Positions 59,340-64,000 of a stretch of DNA of 64,000 bases are shown here, piece after piece; position 1 is the stretch's first letter, and the number at the start of each line of letters is the position of its first letter. Source of the stretch: Spirillospora albida. Its GTDB lineage: Bacteria > Actinomycetota > Actinomycetes > Streptosporangiales > Streptosporangiaceae. Under the pieces are notes generated by a model, which did not search any database, had not been told where the DNA came from, and saw nothing but the letters and a program-made list of their open reading frames with translations. A program made the position numbers and the translations under genes. The DNA lies in NCBI RefSeq assembly GCF_000718255.1, contig NZ_JOFJ01000003.1, forward strand, positions 124,001 to 188,000. Reading direction: 5' to 3'.

Positions 59340-59412
59340 TACCCCCGAGCGGATTCGAACCGCCGTTACCGCCTTGAGAGGGCGGCGTCCTAGGCCACTA
59401 GACGACGGGGGC
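59340..59412 (-). tRNA. tRNA-Glu(CTC), copy 2
   Basis: 73 nt, identical in every base to the copy at 54733-54805: acceptor GCCCCCG/CGGGGGT, anticodon CTC in loop CTCTCAA. Located 28 nt downstream of tRNA-Gln and probably co-transcribed with it. The two copies bracket the MMPL/HK/RR cassette. Confidence 0.96.
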
Positions 59413-59439
59413 GTGGTCCACGTATGAGCGTGGACTCAG

Positions 59440-59511
59440 CTGGGGTACCAGGACTCGAACCTAGACTAAGTGAACCAGAATCACTCGTGCTGCCGATTAC
59501 ACCATACCCCA
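59440..59511 (-). tRNA. tRNA-Gln(CTG)
   Basis: 72 nt cloverleaf: acceptor TGGGGTA/TACCCCA, discriminator G73, anticodon stem AGTGA/TCACT with loop TTCTGGT, anticodon CTG, T-loop TTCGAGT. Canonical; pairs with the Glu copy downstream. Confidence 0.95.
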
Positions 59512-59561
59512 GTGTGGTACTCGCTTCCGGCCGTTTCCGGCTGGTCGCTCGCGCCTCGAAG

Positions 59562-59591
59562 AGAATACAGGAGTCCGCGACCTTGGGCCAA
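59562..59591 (-). promoter_or_regulatory. Promoter of tRNA-Gln/tRNA-Glu
   Basis: Minus strand: -35 TTGGCC (59586-59591), 18-nt spacer, -10 TATTCT (59562-59567). Predicted start about 44 nt upstream of the tRNA-Gln 5' end. Confidence 0.45.
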
Positions 59592-59622
59592 AACGATTAC
59601 CGAACGGCCCCGCCAAACGCGT

Positions 59623-60261
59623 TCAGCGGGTGGACTCGGCCGGCCCGATGTGCTCGTGCCCCCAGTCGACCAGGGGGCGCAGGAGGCGCCAGGAATCGCG
59701 GACGCGGGCGAGCACCTCGTCCGGGTCGGACATCCAGGGGTCGGCGGGCCAGCCCCGGTGGGCGTACAGGGAGCGGTGGCGGAGCAGGTCCAGGCGGGGA
59801 TGGTCTTCCGGTGTGCCGCGCGGGCGGGTCTTGAGGCGGTCGCCGGCGATCTCCAGACCTGCGGCGCGGAGGCCGTCCACGATCTTCTGGAGTTCTCCGC
59901 CGGACGCGCCGGCGTCGACGGCGGCGCGGTAGCGGCGCAACTGCTCGGGGGTGGGGGCGTACATGCCGCCCGCGACCATGAGGCCGTCCGCGTCCACCTG
60001 GAGGTAGAAGCCCTCGCCGGTGTGCGCGCCCTGGTGCGTCTTGTAGGGCGTCTTGTCCTTGCTGAAGCGGACGTCGCGGTAGGGGCGGAAGAGTTTCGCG
60101 GGCCCGAACTCGTCTTCGAGATCCGCGCAGAGTTCCGCGAGGGGGCCGCGGACGTGGCGTTCGTAGTCGTCCTTGTGGGCCGTCCAGTAGGGCTTGCCGT
60201 TGTCGGACATCAGCCCCTCGTAGAACGAGAAGGTCTCGGTGGTGAATCCCGCGAACGCCAC
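59623..60261 (-). CDS. DUF2461 protein
   Basis: 212 aa, TIGR02453/DUF2461. Conserved start FAGFTTETFSFYEGLMSDNGKPYWTAHKDDYERHV, FRPYRDVRFSKDKTPYKTHQGAH and GGMYAPTPEQLRRYR. Cytosolic, function unknown. GTG start with SD GGAGGGG, 17 nt after the FAH gene, so probably co-transcribed with it. Confidence 0.9.
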   Translation of the reverse strand: MAFAGFTTETFSFYEGLMSDNGKPYWTAHKDDYERHVRGPLAELCADLEDEFGPAKLFRPYRDVRFSKDKTPYKTHQGAHTGEGFYLQVDADGLMVAGGMYAPTPEQLRRYRAAVDAGASGGELQKIVDGLRAAGLEIAGDRLKTRPRGTPEDHPRLDLLRHRSLYAHRGWPADPWMSDPDEVLARVRDSWRLLRPLVDWGHEHIGPAESTR

Positions 60262-60278
60262 GTTCCCCTCCGGAGGTG

Positions 60279-61043
60279 TCAGTCTCGGGCGACGACCCGG
60301 TTGGTGAGGCCGCCGATGTCCTCGACGGTCACGGTGACCTCGTCACCGATCTCCAGGGGGCCGACGCCGGCGGGGGTGCCGGTGAGGATCACGTCGCCGG
60401 GCAGGAGGGTCATGACCTGGCTGACGTACTCGACGAGCGCCGGAATCGTGTGCATGAGCCGGGACGTCCGGGCCCGCTGGCGGACCTCGCCGTTCACGGT
60501 CGTGATGATCTCCAGGTCGGACGGGTCGGCCTCCGTCTCGATCCAGGGGCCGAGGGGGCAGAACGTGTCGAAGCCCTTGGCCCGGGTCCACTGGCCGTCC
60601 CTGGCCTGGAGGTCGCGGGCGGTGACGTCGTTGGCGCAGGTGTAGCCGAGGATGACGTCGGCGGCGCGGGCCGCGGGGACCTCGCGGCACATGCGGCCGA
60701 TGACGACGGCGAGCTCGCCCTCATAGTCGACGCGCTCGGACAGCTTCTGCGGGTACGCGATCGCCTCGCCCGGCCCGATCACGGCCGTGGACGGCTTGCC
60801 GAAGATCAGCGGCTCCGCGGGGGCCTCGGAGCCCATCTCGGCGGCGTGCTCGGCGTAGTTCTTCCCGATCGCGATGATCTTGCTGGGCAGGATCGGGGCG
60901 AGGAACCGCACGTCGGTGAGCGGGTACCGCTGCCCGGTGAAGGCGAGATCCCCGAACGGGTGGGCCGCGATGGCGGCGACGGTGTTCTCCTCGACCACCC
61001 CGAAGGACATTCCCTCGTCGGTGGCGAACCTGGCGATGCGCAT
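60279..61043 (-). CDS. Fumarylacetoacetate hydrolase-family enzyme
   Basis: 254 aa FAH fold. Metal ligands visible as DYEGELAVVIG and CANDVTARDLQ; GKNYAEHAAEMG and LTGTPAGVGPLEIGDEV are conserved. Likely a hydrolase, decarboxylase or isomerase of a 2-oxo/enol acid; substrate not predictable. In actinomycetes it is commonly near gltX and leuCD. ATG at 61043; 32 nt follow the CBM2-like gene. Confidence 0.92.
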   Translation of the reverse strand: MRIARFATDEGMSFGVVEENTVAAIAAHPFGDLAFTGQRYPLTDVRFLAPILPSKIIAIGKNYAEHAAEMGSEAPAEPLIFGKPSTAVIGPGEAIAYPQKLSERVDYEGELAVVIGRMCREVPAARAADVILGYTCANDVTARDLQARDGQWTRAKGFDTFCPLGPWIETEADPSDLEIITTVNGEVRQRARTSRLMHTIPALVEYVSQVMTLLPGDVILTGTPAGVGPLEIGDEVTVTVEDIGGLTNRVVARD

Positions 61044-61075
61044 GCCGGGAACCTTAGTACGCGGCTACGACACGG

Positions 61076-62242
61076 TCAGAATCCGCACGCCTTGCCGTTG
61101 AGGCGGCACGCCTTCGGCGGCGCGGGGGCGCCGACCGCCCCGTACTGGATCTCCCAGGTGCCGCCGGGCGGGATGGCCGGGGCGTTCTCCAGGTTCTGGA
61201 TCTCGGCCTTGGCGCCGCCGCGGGTCAGCCGGGCGCCCCAGATGTTCTTCACGTCCCGTCCGGGTGCGTCGAACGTGAGCTTCCACGCCTTCATCGGCTT
61301 CGTGCCCCGGTTGGTGATCACGATCCGGCCCTCGTAGTAGCCCGGGTCCTGCTGGACGAGCTGGTACGTGATGCCCTTGCCCCGCAGCAGCGGGCCGATG
61401 GGGGCGGTGGTCGGCGACGGCAGCGGGGACGCCGGCTGCTGGACGGGAGGCGTCCCGCCGGGCGTCGGGGCCCCGGACGGGACGGGCGAGCCGGGCGGGA
61501 CGGGCGTACCGGGCGGAGGCGAGGCACCGGGACCGCCCGGTGCGCCGGGCTCCGTCGCGCCGCCGCTCGGTGCGGTGCTCGCGGCCCGCGGGGGCACGGG
61601 GTCCTTGCCTTCGGGCGAGTCGCCGTCCCCGGTCAGGAAGAAGGCCGCCGCGACCCCGCCCGCCAGCAGGAGGACGGCGAGAGCGGCGGCACCGATGACC
61701 AGAGGGAGCCGGGAGCCGCCCGGCCGGGGGGCGGACGGTATCGGCTGCGCGGCCGGCGGCAGCGGCGGGGCGGCGTGCTCCATGGGGGCCGGCGCCGGCG
61801 GCGCGGGCTGCGCCATGGCGGCGGGGGGCACCGGACCGTGTCCGGGGGCGGTGGCCTCGCTCCCGGCGCCGAACTGAGCCGTCCAGGGGGCCTGGGGCAG
61901 GATCGGCGGCTGCTCCGGCGCCTGGGGCGCGGTGCCCGGCTCGCCCGGCGTCGTGAAGGGAACGTCCGTGGCCGTCTGCGCCGCCCCCTCCGCGGAGAGG
62001 TCGGTGACGGTCTGGGGCGCGTCCCGCGCGGACAGGTCCGTGGCGGTCTGCGGGGGTTCCGCCGGCAGGTCCGTGGCCGTCTGCGGCGCTTCCGCCGCCA
62101 AGTCGGTGACGGTCCGGGGCGGTTCGTCGACGGGGGCACCGGCGAACGTGGTGTCCGCTTCCCCTGCCGCCTTGGCGGGGGCGGCGAACTCCGCGGTCGT
62201 CTTGTGGTCCGGGGGGATGTACCCGGGCTGGTCGCCGCTCAC
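61076..62242 (-). CDS. Membrane-anchored protein with N-terminal TxxD repeats and CBM2-like domain
   Basis: 388 aa, GTG start. Residues about 40-95 hold five repeats of the type PQTATDL/PRTVTDL; then a Pro/Ala-rich stretch; one membrane span at about 180-203 (RLPLVIGAAALAVLLLAGGV); a Pro/Gly-rich extracellular linker; and a C-terminal ~95-residue CBM2-like domain (YEGRIVITNRGTKPMKAWKLTF ... IPPGGTWEIQYG) ending in CRLNGKACGF with the cysteine pair. Same architecture as the protein at 25090-25959. Function unknown; wall or glycan binding and kinase-regulated N-terminus are inference. Confidence 0.8.
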   Translation of the reverse strand: MSGDQPGYIPPDHKTTAEFAAPAKAAGEADTTFAGAPVDEPPRTVTDLAAEAPQTATDLPAEPPQTATDLSARDAPQTVTDLSAEGAAQTATDVPFTTPGEPGTAPQAPEQPPILPQAPWTAQFGAGSEATAPGHGPVPPAAMAQPAPPAPAPMEHAAPPLPPAAQPIPSAPRPGGSRLPLVIGAAALAVLLLAGGVAAAFFLTGDGDSPEGKDPVPPRAASTAPSGGATEPGAPGGPGASPPPGTPVPPGSPVPSGAPTPGGTPPVQQPASPLPSPTTAPIGPLLRGKGITYQLVQQDPGYYEGRIVITNRGTKPMKAWKLTFDAPGRDVKNIWGARLTRGGAKAEIQNLENAPAIPPGGTWEIQYGAVGAPAPPKACRLNGKACGF

Positions 62243-62321
62243 GTCGTCACCCTCCGTTCCGGCCGGCCTCTTGGTGTCCGACGCCGCCGGGAGCGTATCG
62301 GTTCATGCCGGACGTCGCGGA

Positions 62322-62702
62322 TCACCCGGCGGGTGCGGGCTCGACGCCGCGGCGGGCCGCCTGCCGCTGGTGCCGGTTGAGCATGTCCGTGATCAGCTCG
62401 ATGGCGTCGGGGGTGGTGGCGTCCGGTGCGCCGCTCAGCCAGCGGGTGGCCTCGGCCAGGAGGTCCTCGGCGGAGATGCCGGCGCGGCCGGTGTCGGCGA
62501 GGCGGCCGAGGACGGCGCCGAGCCGGAGGGCGGCGTCCGGGTGGCCGGCCTCGGCGGCGCGGCGGTACCAGCCGGCGGCCTGGTCGAGGTCGCGCATGCG
62601 CTCGTACAGTTCGCCGAGGCCGAAGAAGATGCCGGCGGCGGTGCCGTCCGCGATTCCGCCCGAGGGACGCCCGGGATCGGGGCTCCAGGGTCGGACAGGC
62701 AT
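62322..62702 (-). CDS. Sel1/TPR-like small protein
   Basis: 126 aa. ATG giving MPVRPWSPDPGRPSG was chosen; upstream in-frame residues are low-complexity. One clear Sel1-type repeat, MRDLDQAAGWYRRAAEAGHPDAALRLGAVL, is present, and the rest is helical. Probable protein-interaction scaffold; function unknown. Transcribed toward the CBM2-like gene, 79 nt upstream of it. Confidence 0.75.
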   Translation of the reverse strand: MPVRPWSPDPGRPSGGIADGTAAGIFFGLGELYERMRDLDQAAGWYRRAAEAGHPDAALRLGAVLGRLADTGRAGISAEDLLAEATRWLSGAPDATTPDAIELITDMLNRHQRQAARRGVEPAPAG

Positions 62703-62942
62703 GCGATCACTCCGGCTGGTCGGGTGCTGGGAGACGGGCGCGCGGAGACGGCTCGCGCGCCGTGCGGCACCCATGCTGGCGGGCGGTCGCGACATCCGCC
62801 ACCGCTTTTGCCACATTTGTTGAAATTTCTCCGCAACAGCCCCACGAGTACCGAATGGCGTTGCGCGTCCCGGCCACGTCCCGGCGGCGCGGGCGCCTCC
62901 CGGTACGGTGGTCGCGATTCAGATCATGAAGGGGGTGGGCAC

Positions 62943-63302
62943 GTGTCCGTGGTGAAGATCAACGTGCTGACGGTGGCGCCGGAGATGCGCGAGGAGATCG
63001 AGCGGCGGTTCGCCGGCCGGGCCGGGCTCGTGGAGACCGCCGAGGGATTCGAGGGCTTCGACCTGCTGCGTCCCGTCGAGGGCCTGGACAGGTACATGGT
63101 CGTCACGAAGTGGCGCAGCGAAGAGGACTTCCAGCGCTGGACGGAGAGCCGCCAGTTCCAGCAGGGCCACGCGCAGGCCGCGCAGGACCGTCCCGCCGGG
63201 CACGGGCACGGCCACGGGCATGGCGGTCCCGCCGCGATGGGCTCGGAACTGTGGAGCTTCGACGTCGTGCAGAGCGCCGCGCCGAAGTCCGCCGAGGGCT
63301 GA
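62943..63302 (+). CDS. Antibiotic-biosynthesis-monooxygenase (ABM) family protein with His-rich segment
   Basis: 119 aa ABM/heme-oxygenase-like fold. VKINVLTVAPEMREEIERRFAGRAG and VVTKWRSEEDFQRWTESRQFQQGHAQ are typical of this dimeric alpha-beta barrel, which includes HmoA/IsdG-like heme monooxygenases and cofactor-free monooxygenases. The insertion GHGHGHGHGG is unusual and may bind metal. GTG start with AAGGGGGTGGG upstream. Single gene. Confidence 0.85.
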   Translation: MSVVKINVLTVAPEMREEIERRFAGRAGLVETAEGFEGFDLLRPVEGLDRYMVVTKWRSEEDFQRWTESRQFQQGHAQAAQDRPAGHGHGHGHGGPAAMGSELWSFDVVQSAAPKSAEG

Positions 63303-63346
63303 GAACGGCGCGGCCGCGGGGGCTCGCCGCGGCCGCGCCACCCCTC

Positions 63347-63637
63347 TCAGGAGGCGGACGACTGCACGAGGTCCTGGTAGTCCGGGTGCTGGTCGATCCA
63401 CCGCTTGACGAAGGAGCAGGCGGGCACCGCGCGCAGGCCCTGGCCGCGGACGTCGTCCAGCGCGCCCTGGACGAGCCTGCCGCCGAGCCCCCGGCCCTCC
63501 AGCTTGGAGTTGATCTCGGTGTGGGTGAAGACGACCCGGCCGGGCCGCGACTCGTAGTCGGCGAAGCCCGCGAGATCGCCGTCCAGGGTGATCTCGTAGC
63601 GGGCCTTGGCCTCGTTGTGGATGACCTCGGTGTTCAT
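63347..63637 (-). CDS. Small GNAT-family acetyltransferase (YidJ/YjdJ type)
   Basis: 96 aa. The pattern FTHTEINSKLEGRGLGGRLVQGALDDVRGQGLRAVPACSFVKRWIDQHPDYQDLV is the COG2388 mini-GNAT fold, with the acetyl-CoA loop EGRGLGGRL. Very short for a GNAT, but normal for this group. Substrate unknown. 42 nt separate it from the cimA stop region and 44 nt from the ABM gene. Confidence 0.9.
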   Translation of the reverse strand: MNTEVIHNEAKARYEITLDGDLAGFADYESRPGRVVFTHTEINSKLEGRGLGGRLVQGALDDVRGQGLRAVPACSFVKRWIDQHPDYQDLVQSSAS

Positions 63638-63679
63638 GACCGGATAATGCCCGCCTGACGGAGGGCATTCCCGATCCGG

Positions 63680-64000
63680 TCAGCCGGCCTCGTAGCCCGC
63701 GCGCAGCAGGCAGTACGAGACGGCCTCCTCCAGCGCCTGCCAGGACGCGGCGATGACGTTGTCCTCCACGCCGACGGTGCCCCATTCGCGGTCCCCGTCG
63801 CTGGACTCGATGAGCACGCGGGTGCGCGCCTCCGTCCCGTGCGTCCCCTCCAGGATGCGGACCTTGTAGTCGACGAGCTCCAGCCTCGCCAGTTCGGGGT
63901 AGAGGCGGCCGAGGGCGACGCGCAGGGCGTTGTCCAGGGCGTTGACGGGGCCGTTGCCCTCGCCCGTCGCGATGATCCGCTCGCCCTTGGCGCGGAGCTT
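63680..64000 (-). CDS. Citramalate/isopropylmalate synthase C-terminal part (CimA-like), 5' end outside window
   Basis: Only the last ~106 codons are in the window. The minus-strand frame ends ...LLRAGYEAG-stop and shows EGNGPVNALDNALRVAL and a dimerised LeuA allosteric domain pattern (LYPELARLELVDYKVRIL). This matches citramalate synthase or a LeuA-type enzyme. Since the start is cut, the catalytic HMGL-like barrel cannot be checked. Fits with leuCD in the same region. Confidence 0.78.
   Translation of the reverse strand, partial: KLRAKGERIIATGEGNGPVNALDNALRVALGRLYPELARLELVDYKVRILEGTHGTEARTRVLIESSDGDREWGTVGVEDNVIAASWQALEEAVSYCLLRAGYEAG

Noticed and set aside
54733..59412. tRNA-flanked segment considered as an integrative element
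   Set aside because: No integrase, excisionase or replication gene; contents are a two-component system and an exporter only.

Overview
The window is a very GC-rich actinobacterial chromosome segment. Gene content and order (trmD-rimM-khpA-rpsP-ffh, amtB-glnB-glnD, ftsY-smc, mutM-rnc-rpmF, coaD, recG, rpmB, thiD-thiL, ddl-gpsA-plsC, cofC, hup, leuCD) are typical of filamentous actinomycetes. F420-related genes, GTG starts, tight start/stop overlaps and the protein style suggest Actinomadura or another Thermomonosporaceae. That genus assignment is inference; no rRNA is present.

Layout. (1) 0-27.8 kb is conserved core, almost all on the minus strand: rRNA/tRNA maturation and translation (trmD, rimM, khpA, rpsP), SRP (ffh, ftsY), nitrogen control (amtB-glnB-glnD behind two GlnR-like boxes), chromosome segregation (smc), repair and RNA processing (mutM, rnc, recG), CoA (coaD), a class B PBP, FakA-like kinase, rpmB, thiamine genes and a DUF3515 lipoprotein. 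(2) 27.8-40.3 kb is an accessory block set between the DUF3515 gene and ddl. It carries a CYP51/ferredoxin/SDR/CYP123-like/TetR operon and a divergent ALDH/SDR/HIBDH-like/CMD operon, in the same order as Mycobacterium tuberculosis Rv0762c-Rv0771. Between the two arms sit a putative diiron oxygenase with its flavin/2Fe-2S reductase, a 24-codon small ORF and three unusual tRNA genes. Both arms begin at a near-identical 18-bp palindrome overlapping the start codon, a strong TetR operator candidate. (3) 40.3-48.2 kb returns to core: ddl, gpsA, plsC, cofC, a cold-shock-like gene, hup, leuD-leuC and the divergent IclR regulator. (4) 48.2-54.7 kb holds a GH3 beta-glucosidase, two DUF202 membrane proteins, a SAM hydrolase, a Nudix enzyme, a membrane protein with an internally duplicated cytosolic domain and a deazaflavin-type reductase. 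(5) 54.7-59.5 kb is an HK/RR/MMPL exporter cassette flanked by two identical tRNA-Glu(CTC) genes, with tRNA-Gln(CTG) next to the distal copy and a run of perfect hairpins. (6) 59.6-64 kb carries DUF2461, an FAH-family hydrolase, a membrane-anchored CBM2-like protein, a Sel1/TPR protein, an ABM monooxygenase, a GNAT and the 3' end of a citramalate/isopropylmalate synthase gene.

The points most worth following up are the atypical three-tRNA cluster (two short-variable-arm tRNAs with leucine anticodons), the shared TetR operator pair controlling the CYP51 locus, the diiron/reductase pair with the adjacent small ORF, and the paralogous membrane-anchored CBM2-like proteins.
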